A stretch of 39,136 nucleotides of DNA from Nitrospirota bacterium (GTDB taxonomy: Bacteria > Nitrospirota > Nitrospiria > Nitrospirales > UBA8639). Shown piece by piece: positions 9,419 through 17,880 of this stretch. The translations under genes and the position numbers were made by a program. Numbering within the stretch: position 1 is the first letter of the stretch; every line of letters starts with the position of its first letter. Where the stretch lies: positions 1 through 39,136 of the forward strand of contig RFGF01000108.1 in the NCBI GenBank assembly GCA_003695915.1. The letters are read 5' to 3'. Under the pieces are notes generated by a model, which had not been told where the DNA came from, ran no database searches, and saw only the letters and a program-made list of their open reading frames with translations.

Positions 9419-9654
9419 TGGCCCAGCCTCTCGTTTCAGAAGAACAATCTACCTGATCATGGAAACGATGTCGATAGGAGCACTCTGTGAACGGCGAGAC
9501 GGTATTCTTTGAACTATAGCGCGCCAAAGCTAGTCACTTGGGAGAAGTCGGCACGTCGCCGCGGCATCACCCACGGTCATTCCCGAATCGACCATGTTCA
9601 ACAGAAACGAGCGGCGTGGGCTGACTCCGCAAGACGAGAGACGTCGATTAGAAT

Positions 9655-10089
9655 TTATCGAGGCGGGCGGGGATCGAGAAGCGAGTAGGAAATTGTACGT
9701 AGTTCATGAAGATTATACGGTTTCGCCAATACTGCTGATGCCCCAGAGCGATACGCATCTTCCTTCAACGTGCAGCTCAAATTTCCGGTAAGAAAAATAA
9801 TCGGAGGACTTGCGGTTGGAGATTTGAGAGTCAGCCGCTGTAAGAGTTCCAACCCTGTGACTCCCGGCATTTGATGATCGGTAATAACCAAATCAAAAGT
9901 ACCTCGATCGAGCCGGTCGAGAGCAGCCGTCCCATCTTCGGCTTCCTCACATTGAAACCCATCGGCTTCAAACAGCATGCGGAGCAATCCACGAGTCAAG
10001 GTATCGTCATCGATGATCAAGATCCGCTTTGCCTTCTCCATATCTTCATGCGCTGCACTGTTCGGTTGGCGAGAATGATTCCTACTCAT
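9655..10089 (-). CDS. Single-domain response regulator (receiver domain)
   Basis: The 144-residue protein is a lone CheY-like receiver. The acidic pair is Asp27-Asp28 in ILIIDDD. The phosphoacceptor is Asp71 in LVITDHQMPG, the switch Thr is in FLTGN (about 101) and the conserved Lys is in LAKPY (about 123). No DNA-binding or enzymatic output domain follows, so it probably acts by protein-protein contact or as a phosphorelay shuttle. The start at 10089 has GGAGC eight bases upstream. It gives a 16-residue polar lead before the domain; an internal Met at residue 17 is a weaker alternative. No histidine kinase gene lies nearby, so its partner is unknown. The stop falls 236 bases upstream of polA. 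Confidence 0.9.
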   Translation of the reverse strand: MSRNHSRQPNSAAHEDMEKAKRILIIDDDTLTRGLLRMLFEADGFQCEEAEDGTAALDRLDRGTFDLVITDHQMPGVTGLELLQRLTLKSPTASPPIIFLTGNLSCTLKEDAYRSGASAVLAKPYNLHELRTISYSLLDPRPPR

Positions 10090-10601
10090 TTTCTTGCTCC
10101 TTTATCTGTTCACCTTGGCAGCCATACCTTCCCTTTGTTCTCACGTTTGATAAGACGATCGCTGCTAACCCCCACCGCGTAGCGGCCCACCAGTAATGAG
10201 CTCCAGCGATTCACTTCAACGGGAGTTGCGCCAAATGACACACATGCCGCCAATAAGCCCAACGATGGTCACCACGACGATAACGATCAAATCCACTCCG
10301 GTCCGCAAACGACATTGGAAAAAGATCTCTGCAGGATATCCATGCAGGCCAGCAAAGTTCGGGCCATCACATATTCTCCTCCTCTTCACGGAAGTCTCCA
10401 TATCAACTTCTTGATTCTTCAAGACTTGTGTATCGTTCGTTTTTCCGATTCACAAAACAACCAGCCAACCTGCACTGAAAAGTGTGTATCCAACCGCATG
10501 ATCTTGTATCTTTTTCGATAACACCCTTGGGACCGCGCACTGCTTGAGAGCCCACCTGAATCCAGCCAATGGGCGCACGCCCTGTTCCAGCAACCGCTTG
10601 A
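10090..10601. other. Gene-poor 512-base interval between response regulator and FtsX permease
   Basis: Apart from the possible 61-residue membrane protein listed separately, I see no supported gene here. The plus-strand frames are low in recognisable content. The minus-strand frame running into the permease 3' end is a shadow. The promoter of the response regulator should lie in the first 100-150 bases (minus strand). No strong terminator hairpin was found for the permease gene. Confidence 0.5.
10216..10401 (-). CDS. Possible 61-residue single-pass membrane protein
   Basis: A short frame starting at an ATG at 10401 gives a basic N-terminal half (KRRR near residue 6) and a C-terminal hydrophobic helix, DLIVIVVVTIVGLIGGMCVIW, from about residue 37, before a basic end. 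An upstream TTG extends it by seven residues. The ribosome-binding region is weak (AAGAAG five bases before the ATG). It matches no family I know. The coherent charge/hydrophobic layout supports it being real. Weak initiation and an isolated position argue against. Confidence 0.3.
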   Translation of the reverse strand: METSVKRRRICDGPNFAGLHGYPAEIFFQCRLRTGVDLIVIVVVTIVGLIGGMCVIWRNSR

Positions 10602-13250
10602 TTATTCTTCTCGAAGGACGCGCAAAGGGGGAGGGGCCAACAACCGAAAAGTCCCTAAAAATCCCAGGACAAGGCCAAGGCACGCGGTCAGAGCGAAGGC
10701 AAGAGCCGCAATAGTTGTACTAAACGTCCATGGAATATCGAGGAAAACGCGGACGACGATCCACGACAGGCCGGTAGCCATGCCAATTCCGGCCAATCCT
10801 GCCAGTGCGCCCATGACAAAAAATTCTATGGCAAAAATGCGGAGCACTGTTCCCCGCGCGGCTCCCAGCACCTTGAGAACGGCCGCTTCAACCATTCGAC
10901 GATATCGAGTAGACGATAGCGCTGTGACCATCACTAACACTCCGTTGAGTAGGCAGAAAACCGCCAGCCCCTCTGCAGCCCAGGCTATACGCCGAATCAA
11001 CCCGATCACCTGCTGGAGCACGTCGCCGATTTTGATCGCGGTGACATTGGGAAGGGCCATGACCAACGCGCGTTGCAAGGATGCTTGCTGCTCCGGAGCG
11101 ACATACGCAGTCGCAAGATACGTCATAGGAGCCTTGGCGAGCGAACCAGGAGAAAGGATCATAAAGAAATTCGTATTCAACGATCCCCAGTCGACTGTTC
11201 GGAGGCTGGCGACCGTGGCAGATAGTGAAATCCCTTGCACATCGAAGGTCAACCTATCCCCGATCGTCACCCCCAAATGTTTCGCTGCTTTTTCTTCCAC
11301 TGAGACAAAGTGCCGCCCTAAATGCACAGAATCAACCGAACGCGTTGCCAGCTCTTTGTCCCACCATCTTCCTTGAACAATGGCATTCCCCTCAGGAAGC
11401 TCCGCGAGCGCTGTCAACACGTACTCTCTGGTCAAATACCACCGATCGCGCTTTTCTCGAGATTCAGGATCAATCGGTCGGCCGTTGATAGCCACCAATC
11501 TCGATCGAACCACCGGCGTCACTTGGAATTGCCCATCGACCACGTCATGGTCCGAGAGCATCCGCTCGAACTGTTCGCGTTGATCCGGTTGAATATCGAT
11601 GAAAAAGAAGGTGGGAGCCGTCGTCGGGATATGATCGATGAATGCCGCCACGAGCGCATGCTGGCTGAACATCATCCCGGTCATCGTCATGACGCCAATC
11701 CCGATTGCCACGATCGTTCCTGTGGTATAGCTTCCCGGCCGCGCTAAATTGTGCAGTGCGTTTCTGATCGCAAAGGATCTGGGCATTGGAAGACGGAGAA
11801 TCCCCTTGACTAGGCCGGTCGCGAGCAAGGCAAATATCCCCAGGGCAGCAACCATCGCGACGGCAAAACTTATCCCCAACATCCAGTCACTGGCCTGCCA
11901 CAAGTTCAACCCGACAAGGGTGATCCCTATGATCGCGCTCACGAGGAACCGTCGGCGATCTGCAAGCATCATGCTGAACCAACCGCCAATCGAGCGAGGG
12001 AGCAGGGATCGATCACCGACATTTGAGCATTCAATAGATCGGCGGAGTACGAGGGCCGGGGGAATGCTGCGGACGGCCAGCAATGGCCACAAAACCGAAG
12101 CCAGCGGACACAGAAGACCGATGGCCATGCCTTTGCCGAGAGAAGACCATGAGATGGTAAACGGCACCGGAAAAGACACGATCTCTTCTAAGAGCCCCGA
12201 CACACCGGCATATATCCCCATCCCCACGCCGAGCCCGACCGCGCTTCCTGCAGCACCGATCAAGGCACTGAGCAGGACAAAAATGAGGATTATCGTGCCG
12301 GAATCTGCGCCGAGCGTTTTAAGGATTGCGATATCCAACATTTTTCGAGTCAGGTGTCCATGGATCGTGCACGTAATGCCGATCCCTCCTATGACCAAGG
12401 ACGTCAATCCAATCAATCCCAAATATGTCGCCAGTTGATCTAAAAACCGACGGATTCTTGGGTGCGCATTTTGGTAGGTGACGATTCTGGCTCCCTCGGC
12501 CGCAAGCCGTGTTCTTAACTCTCGAACCAGTGAGTACACCGAACTGTCCGGAGGAATTCGCAACAAATATTTTTCACGTATCCGACTTCCTGGTCGAACC
12601 AATGCACTAGCCCGCAATGCTTCGTGCGAAATCAAGACGCGCGGTCCCAACCGAAATGCCGTCGCCATGCGATCCGGCTCTCGAACGAGAACGCCGGTAA
12701 TCTTTAACGCGGCCTGCCCCACCATAATGATCGCACCGACCTCGGCCTGAAAATGATAAAGCAGCGACTCCTCGACAAGCGCGCCAAAGCAGAGAGCCTC
12801 GCCGCACTCCGGCGACTGCCGAGCAAGCGCGCGTTGAAGAGACTGAGCCGGGCTCGCCACGATGGTTCCGATCAACGGGTAGTCTTCTGGAACCGCCTTG
12901 ACCTCGACCAATCGTGGCTGGTGCGCAATTGCTTCGATCGGCCCCGCTCTCTTCCCCAGAGTTGCCATTGCCACCAACTCCCTGACATGGATCACTTTGA
13001 CTCCATGGGCATTTAACGATGCCAAAAATCTGCGGCCAGCAGGTTGCAATGGATGGGAGAGTGTCACGGCAATATCCCCGCCTAAAAAACTTTTGGCATC
13101 ATGATGAATCGCTTGAGCGACGGTATCCGCAAGCTGATCGACCGCAACAACAGCCCCCACTCCCATGGCTACCGATACGAGAAAAAAGACAAACCGAGAC
13201 CAGTGTGCCCGGCATTCCCGCACAGCCATCTTCCAAACAAACGATGCCAT
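10602..13250 (-). CDS. ybbP: FtsX/MacB-family ABC transporter permease (YbbP-like)
   Basis: This 882-residue membrane protein is the permease partner of the ATPase encoded just upstream. It has an N-terminal membrane anchor (FVFFLVSVAMGVGAVVAV), a large extracytoplasmic MacB-like domain, and a first FtsX block with several helices from about residue 260 to 375. A central pair of helices, a second periplasmic domain and a C-terminal FtsX block (about 770-880) follow. Its size and double FtsX layout match YbbP-type permeases rather than LolC/E, which are about 400 residues. The family extrudes or extracts lipophilic molecules by a mechanotransmission mechanism. The ATG at 13250 lies 15 bases after the ATPase stop, so the two are cotranscribed. 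In E. coli the same pair sits beside tesA, as here. The substrate is unknown. Confidence 0.9.
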   Translation of the reverse strand: MASFVWKMAVRECRAHWSRFVFFLVSVAMGVGAVVAVDQLADTVAQAIHHDAKSFLGGDIAVTLSHPLQPAGRRFLASLNAHGVKVIHVRELVAMATLGKRAGPIEAIAHQPRLVEVKAVPEDYPLIGTIVASPAQSLQRALARQSPECGEALCFGALVEESLLYHFQAEVGAIIMVGQAALKITGVLVREPDRMATAFRLGPRVLISHEALRASALVRPGSRIREKYLLRIPPDSSVYSLVRELRTRLAAEGARIVTYQNAHPRIRRFLDQLATYLGLIGLTSLVIGGIGITCTIHGHLTRKMLDIAILKTLGADSGTIILIFVLLSALIGAAGSAVGLGVGMGIYAGVSGLLEEIVSFPVPFTISWSSLGKGMAIGLLCPLASVLWPLLAVRSIPPALVLRRSIECSNVGDRSLLPRSIGGWFSMMLADRRRFLVSAIIGITLVGLNLWQASDWMLGISFAVAMVAALGIFALLATGLVKGILRLPMPRSFAIRNALHNLARPGSYTTGTIVAIGIGVMTMTGMMFSQHALVAAFIDHIPTTAPTFFFIDIQPDQREQFERMLSDHDVVDGQFQVTPVVRSRLVAINGRPIDPESREKRDRWYLTREYVLTALAELPEGNAIVQGRWWDKELATRSVDSVHLGRHFVSVEEKAAKHLGVTIGDRLTFDVQGISLSATVASLRTVDWGSLNTNFFMILSPGSLAKAPMTYLATAYVAPEQQASLQRALVMALPNVTAIKIGDVLQQVIGLIRRIAWAAEGLAVFCLLNGVLVMVTALSSTRYRRMVEAAVLKVLGAARGTVLRIFAIEFFVMGALAGLAGIGMATGLSWIVVRVFLDIPWTFSTTIAALAFALTACLGLVLGFLGTFRLLAPPPLRVLREE

Positions 13251-13265
13251 CGAGAGAAACGTCTA

Positions 13266-13946
13266 TCAGCGCAAGGTCATCGCGTCATCGGAAACGATAC
13301 GCCCATCCTTCAATACGAGGGTCCGGGTGGCACATCTAGCCAAGGAGGGATCATGAGTCACCAGCACCAGCGTGCTTTTCTGCTGCCGGTTAAGCTCCAA
13401 GAGCAAGGCGATTATGTGTTCGCCTGTCGCACTGTCGAGATTGCCGGTTGGTTCATCCGCAAACAAAAACGGCGGCGAAACGGCAAAGGCTCTTGCAATG
13501 GCCACCCGTTGTTGTTCTCCTCCTGACAATTGAACGGGATAATGGTCCACACGATCCGCAAGTCCGACGTGCGCCAATAACTCGTGGGCCCGTCGATGAG
13601 CATGACCGTCCCCGCTGAGCTCGAGTGGAAGCGCCACATTTTCTAGCGCCGTCAGAGTAGGCAGAAGATAAAAGGATTGGAATACATATCCGATGTGCGC
13701 TCGACGGAAATGCACCATTTCCTTTTCCGAAAGCTGAGTGATATCGGTCCCGTCAAGAACAATATTTCCCCGCGTGGGCCTTTCCAATCCGGCTAAGAGC
13801 CCGAGAAGCGTGGATTTACCGCTGCCTGACGGACCCACGATAACCGCAATTTCTGCATCGGTAAGATCAAAAGAAATATCAGATAAGATGGAGAGCGTGC
13901 GAGCGCCCACACGGAAGTCCATATATAAATTTCTCACGCTGATCAT
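13266..13946 (-). CDS. ybbA: ABC transporter ATP-binding protein (YbbA/LolD-like)
   Basis: This 226-residue MacB/LolD-type ATPase drives the permease encoded downstream. The Walker A is GPSGSGKST (38-46), the Q-loop [16 protein letters not shown] lies near 89-104, the signature is LSGGEQQR (140-147), the Walker B FLFADEP (160-166) is followed by TGNLD, and the H-loop is VTHD near 198. The extended TGNLD D-loop is typical of this subfamily. Length is standard. The start at 13946 yields [11 protein letters not shown], a normal first beta strand. The 92-base space to the divergent esterase gene should carry promoters for both directions. Assignment to the YbbA branch rather than LolD rests on the large YbbP-like partner and the tesA-like neighbour. 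Confidence 0.93.
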   Translation of the reverse strand: MISVRNLYMDFRVGARTLSILSDISFDLTDAEIAVIVGPSGSGKSTLLGLLAGLERPTRGNIVLDGTDITQLSEKEMVHFRRAHIGYVFQSFYLLPTLTALENVALPLELSGDGHAHRRAHELLAHVGLADRVDHYPVQLSGGEQQRVAIARAFAVSPPFLFADEPTGNLDSATGEHIIALLLELNRQQKSTLVLVTHDPSLARCATRTLVLKDGRIVSDDAMTLR

Positions 13947-14038
13947 CTACAATAGAAGACGATATCGCTCAGCATGATGCATAGCAAGTACATACACACA
14001 ATCCTTCGTCAGCAGGCGTATATCTCTCGAAAAGACAC

Positions 14039-14824
14039 ATGAAATTCCATCCCTTCTCTTGGTTCCGACCTTATTTTTGGCTGTGCGTGCTCATGGCAGG
14101 ATTCTTTCTCGTCGGTTGTAACACACAGCCCGAGGATGACAGTTCTCAACCACGCATCCAGTCGCACTTCTCCAAAATAGAGAGGCCCAATAGCAGCAAA
14201 CCCGACTTTGACTCAAAGACACCGTTTCGTTTGGAGTCAAGACCGCGGATCGTCGCCTTTGGCGATAGTCTGACGGCAGGCAAGGGTGTTTCGTTTGCGG
14301 AAGCGTATCCGGCTCAGCTGCAAAGAAGATTGGATGAATTAGGTTATCGCTATGAAGTGATTAATGCCGGGGTGAGCGGAGAGACGACAGCTGGCGGTAT
14401 TCGCCGACTCGATTGGATACTCAACCTTCAACCTCAAATCGTGATTCTCGAACTCGGAGCCAATGACGGCCTACGTGGCGTACCGATCACTCACATCTAT
14501 CGTATTTTGGAAGCAATTATACAGCGTTTACAAAAGAATCAGATCACAATTATTCTGGCGGGAATGGACCTCCCCCGGAATTATGGAGAAACGTACGTCA
14601 CCGAATTCCGAGCTATTTATCCGCGATTAGCTCAAAAATATGGGATACCTTTGATTCCCTTTCTCTTACAAGATGTAGCGGGGCGCTCTCATTTGAACCA
14701 GGAAGATGGGATACACCCTACCGCAGAAGGTTATCAAATCGTCGTAGATAACGTAATGGCTATCCTCGAGCCAATGTTAAAGCATGCTTCGCTTTCTTCT
14801 AACCAAAGGGCTATTCTTTTTTAA
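14039..14824 (+). CDS. tesA: GDSL/SGNH-family lipoprotein esterase (TesA-like)
   Basis: This 261-residue SGNH hydrolase is related to E. coli TesA (thioesterase I/lysophospholipase L1). Its N-terminus is a lipoprotein signal: a hydrophobic stretch ending in the lipobox LVGC, with Cys27 the lipidation site. A polar linker of about 40 residues follows. The four SGNH blocks are present: FGDSLTAG (Ser77), NAGVSGETT (Gly114), LGANDGLRG (Asn142) and DGIHPT (Asp223 and His226). E. coli TesA is periplasmic with a cleavable signal, so membrane anchoring is a difference. The gene is divergent from the ybbA-ybbP pair, with which tesA is linked in many bacteria. This suggests lipid or fatty-acyl chemistry shared by the three. 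Its last 14 bases overlap the convergent small gene at 14811-14987. Confidence 0.92.
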   Translation: MKFHPFSWFRPYFWLCVLMAGFFLVGCNTQPEDDSSQPRIQSHFSKIERPNSSKPDFDSKTPFRLESRPRIVAFGDSLTAGKGVSFAEAYPAQLQRRLDELGYRYEVINAGVSGETTAGGIRRLDWILNLQPQIVILELGANDGLRGVPITHIYRILEAIIQRLQKNQITIILAGMDLPRNYGETYVTEFRAIYPRLAQKYGIPLIPFLLQDVAGRSHLNQEDGIHPTAEGYQIVVDNVMAILEPMLKHASLSSNQRAILF

Positions 14825-14987
14825 AGAAAATATCATACACACCATAGCCAAGAATTATAGCAATGATGGTGTAATACATAGCCGTAATACCTTCATATCC
14901 TCCGCCTGGTTCATTTGCCATCGCCGGGTTTGCAAAGATTCCCATAGAAAACACCACACCATACATCATTTGCCAAATTCGTTTCAT
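14811..14987 (-). CDS. 58-residue small exported/membrane protein
   Basis: I read this small gene directly from the minus strand. The ATG at 14987 is preceded by AAGGAGG at good spacing, and the frame ends at a TAG inside the 3' end of the tesA-like gene. The product has a basic start (MKRIWQ), a hydrophobic core and an AMA-like signal-peptidase site ending PAMA before NEPGGG. After a Gly-rich link comes a second hydrophobic helix, ITAMYYTIIAIILGYGVYDI, and a basic end (FFKKE). It would be either a signal-cleaved single-pass protein or a two-helix one. The size and layout resemble accessory subunits of respiratory oxidases, but I recognise no family. A reasonable promoter lies upstream. Its function is unknown. 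That it is a gene is well supported by the ribosome-binding site and the protein architecture. Confidence 0.75.
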   Translation of the reverse strand: MKRIWQMMYGVVFSMGIFANPAMANEPGGGYEGITAMYYTIIAIILGYGVYDIFFKKE

Positions 14988-15008
14988 CGTGTTTTACCTC
15001 CTTGCTGA

Positions 15009-16436
15009 AAGAAACATGGAATCCTCAATACATCCAGGGGAGCAAATTTTATAAAAAAAGGAACAATTTCGCAATCGCCTCCTTGGTTGTTTTCCTTCCT
15101 TCTTTCAATCGGTATTGCTTAGAAATGGTCCGAGAATTTTAGCAGGCCCATAACACCATAAGATGATACCTGCTGCCAATCACGGCCTGATAGCGCATCG
15201 ATGATAAGCGTGGACAAAGGCACGACCACCTTGACAGAATCATGTCTCAGCATTGGAATGCAACATGGCCGTGGCTCCGATCAAAATCGAATAGATGGCG
15301 GCGACCTCGCGCAGCCTTTCGCAAGGCCTCAAAATCAAAGGACAAAATAGAGGGGCTGTCTCTCTAATCGTACGACAACAATGATGGAAGGCGGTACACC
15401 TGTTCGATGTCCCGTGGAGCAGTAATAGCGATATGCCAAGATTGGAGAGATGACGCGAGAAAATGTTTGTTGAAAATATTCATTCTTCGTAGCAATCGTT
15501 CTGATCTCCCGCAGTCATTGGCCCTCGCTGACCAAGCAGACAAGAACCATGGGGATCATCTGGACAGTTTCAATTAACGACAGAACCCTGCTACAAGTCT
15601 GATCTACGCCCATGAATCGCCCAGCGTAGCGAAAGCTGGAATTCTTTTTTCGATATCCTTATTCTTTGGGCCCATTGGCACGGCAAAATCAGAGCGTGCG
15701 CATAACCATGCGCTGTGGCTGATGGGCAAGATTGGCCTGGAATCTGATACCCGATGCGTGATCCATAAGGCGTTATCCTCTCTCGTAAGACTATCTGTGT
15801 TTTCGCCGTGAGCGGTCATATGTCTTCTCTGCCTTGTCCATTCTGTTTTGGGTGATCGCTACCACCTCAATCCCACTGTCCATGGGCTGTGTCTTTGCTG
15901 GCCTTGCCTCTGAGTTTTCCGCTTAGTCCTAGCCTTGCATGTGTCGATTGCCTTGCATATCAAATCTTTGTTTAAGCTATCGATGCTAGCTTCATCGCAT
16001 TGAAGCCTTAGCTTCTCAATTCTGACAAAGGCAATGCGTATTTAAATTACCTTTTGCTGCCTTTTCCTACCTTAGTAGATGCGACAAGGCGTTCGACTCA
16101 TCATTGAGTGCTATGGGGCCTTGGGAGAGATCAATCTTTATCGAATGGCTCGTCAATCGCTAAACGTCAAAGCCTTCGTTTGCGCTGCCTAGGGCTCTGG
16201 GCCATCACTCACTTTCGATAGGGATCGCAATGTTCTATTTGAAAAAAGCACTGCCCCTCAAGTTGATCTTGCAGGCTGACGATGGATGTTTTTTCAGACA
16301 AGCCGTGGCCTAGCGCCCAGTCTTTTGCAGTAGCGATTCTTATCATCGAGAATCGAGTTCGTTGACAGAAATTGTTCAGCATTAGCCGAAATAAGCTCGC
16401 TACTCGCCACGCAGCACGCAAATAATCATGATAAAT
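15009..16436. other. 1.4-kb interval with no recognisable gene
   Basis: Between the small-protein promoter and the nxrAB terminator there is no frame longer than about 71 codons, and none of the short ones has a convincing ribosome-binding site or a known motif. Base composition is intermediate and stop codons are frequent in all six frames. Fragments such as REVAAIYSILIGATAMLHS (minus strand near 15,300) look protein-like but are quickly broken by stops, as expected of decayed genes. No tRNA, RNase P, tmRNA or SRP RNA signature was seen. It may be a graveyard of pseudogenes or hold undetected small RNAs. Confidence 0.5.
15046..15074 (-). promoter_or_regulatory. Sigma-70-like promoter for the 58-residue protein
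   Basis: On the minus strand TTGCGA (15074-15069) and TAAAAT (15051-15046) are separated by 17 bases, inside an AT-rich tract. Transcription would begin near 15039 and give a leader of about 50 bases carrying the strong AAGGAGG site. This is a consensus match by eye only. Confidence 0.4.
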
Positions 16437-16470
16437 GAAAAGGGCCGGGGATTTTGTCCCCGGCCCTTTG
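16437..16470 (-). terminator. Intrinsic terminator of nxrAB
   Basis: A perfect 13-base-pair GC-rich stem, AAAGGGCCGGGGA with TCCCCGGCCCTTT, encloses a five-base loop 26 bases beyond the nxrB stop codon. On the minus strand the stem ends in TTT and continues TCATTTAT, a short T-rich tail. Its strength suits a highly expressed operon. Confidence 0.85.
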
Positions 16471-16495
16471 GAAAATTAATCGTTCAGATAAGACA

Positions 16496-17785
16496 TCACA
16501 GCCAGTTGACCCGCTCTGCCGGTCTGATATAGATCGGTTCTTCAACTTGCTGCCTGACGCATTCCTTGCCTGACTTATTGAATCCCAGAACGGTATCGTT
16601 ATACATCTCGAATTTGCGTCCGTGAATCTGGGTTTCAAAGACTTTGGGACCAGGAATAACATCATAGCGAAAGATAATCTGCTGACTTGCACGCCAAAGC
16701 TGTAACACGGCCAACAGCTCGCGGCTTGGTACCAGATATTTTTCGATAGCACTGTCCACACCAGGACCAAACATCTGGCGAATATATCCCCGCGGTGCCT
16801 GTCGCGGCGGAATATAATATCCGTTCGGTTCAGTGCCCCATTGCGGGTACAATGGCAAGGCGACCTGCTCAACTCTGATGGCATAATAGAGTGGATTCCA
16901 GCGATCTTCAGCCCAGAGACCATCGTCGCCAATTTTTACCAAACCTTGTAGACGAATCTTGCCCACGCACGCAGCCATACACCGTGTTTCCATCGGCTCG
17001 CCGCCAGTCAAAGGATCTTTTCCTTCGATACGTGGATAGCAAGCGATACATTTTTCTGTCACCCGTGTCGTGCCGCGATACATTGGTTTTTTGTATGGAC
17101 ATTGCTCCACGCATTTCTTGTAACCACGGCATCGATTCTGGTCGATCAAAACGATACCATCCTCAGGCCTCTTATAGATGGCTTTTCTTGGACATGCGGC
17201 CAAGCAACCCGGGTAGGTACAATGGTTGCAAATCCTCTGGAGGTAGAAGAAATACGTCTCATGCTCCGGAAGACTGCTTCCCGTCATTCTCCAAGGTTCT
17301 TCCTTCGTGAACCCGGTCTTATCAATCCCTTCAACAATGGCACGCATGGATGTGGCCGTATCTTCATAAATATTCACGAACCGCCATTCTTGGTCCGTCG
17401 GGATGTATCCGATCGCCGCCTGACCAATTTTGGCCCCAGCATCAAAGATGGTCATCCCTTCGAATACCCCATAAGGTGCATGGTGTTTCCTTCCGACACG
17501 AACGTTCCACACCTGGCCTCCGGGATTCACTTGCTCGATCAACTGGGTGATTTTAACATCATAGAACTGTGGATACCCTCCATAGGGTTTCGTCTCCACA
17601 TTGTTCCACCACATGTATTCTTGGCCTTTTGAAAAGAGCCAAGTGGACTTGTCCGCCATGGAACAGGTCTGACACGCCAAACATCGATTGATGTTGAACA
17701 CGAATGCAAACTGCCATTTGGGATGCCGCTCCTCATAGGGATACAGCATTTTCCGTCCTAATTGCCAATTATAAACTTCTGGCAT
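16496..17785 (-). CDS. nxrB: Nitrite oxidoreductase beta subunit (iron-sulfur electron-transfer protein)
   Basis: This 429-residue protein passes electrons from the molybdenum subunit to the respiratory chain through four iron-sulfur clusters. The Cys sets are visible. They are Cys35/38/41 in CLACQTC, Cys186/189/194/198 in CNHCTYPGCLAACP, Cys219/225/229 in CRGYKKCVEQCP, and Cys246/249 with Cys269/273. In the third set a Tyr (222) sits where a fourth Cys would be. NarH has Trp there and holds a [3Fe-4S] centre, so the same is expected here. There is no signal peptide, so it would be exported by hitchhiking on NxrA. The ATG has GGAGG six bases upstream. It follows nxrA by 95 bases. Length and sequence fit the Nitrospira type closely, and nxrB is the usual marker gene for that genus. 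Confidence 0.97.
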   Translation of the reverse strand: MPEVYNWQLGRKMLYPYEERHPKWQFAFVFNINRCLACQTCSMADKSTWLFSKGQEYMWWNNVETKPYGGYPQFYDVKITQLIEQVNPGGQVWNVRVGRKHHAPYGVFEGMTIFDAGAKIGQAAIGYIPTDQEWRFVNIYEDTATSMRAIVEGIDKTGFTKEEPWRMTGSSLPEHETYFFYLQRICNHCTYPGCLAACPRKAIYKRPEDGIVLIDQNRCRGYKKCVEQCPYKKPMYRGTTRVTEKCIACYPRIEGKDPLTGGEPMETRCMAACVGKIRLQGLVKIGDDGLWAEDRWNPLYYAIRVEQVALPLYPQWGTEPNGYYIPPRQAPRGYIRQMFGPGVDSAIEKYLVPSRELLAVLQLWRASQQIIFRYDVIPGPKVFETQIHGRKFEMYNDTVLGFNKSGKECVRQQVEEPIYIRPAERVNWL

Positions 17786-17880
17786 GGTATCCTCCGTATT
17801 GTAATGTTTCTTTCAAGCTTTCTTATTTACCAAGTGGAAGGGAGGGACCAAAATGCACTGGCCCCTCCACTATCTCTTCA

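Noticed and set aside
9594-9791. 65-codon plus-strand frame beginning MFNRNERRG
   Set aside because: The first half looks protein-like, but it runs into the antisense of the response regulator and has no ribosome-binding site.
11749-12438. Plus-strand 229-codon open frame
   Set aside because: Antisense to the FtsX permease; composition reflects the opposite strand.
14784-15008. 74-codon plus-strand frame after the tesA-like gene
   Set aside because: It overlaps the esterase 3' end and is the antisense of the better-supported 58-residue gene.
15604-15819. 71-codon minus-strand frame in the gene-free stretch
   Set aside because: No ribosome-binding site, no recognisable motif, and no hydrophobic or repeat organisation.
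16209-16421. 70-codon minus-strand frame beyond the nxrAB terminator
   Set aside because: Lies downstream of a strong terminator with no promoter or ribosome-binding site seen; no family match.
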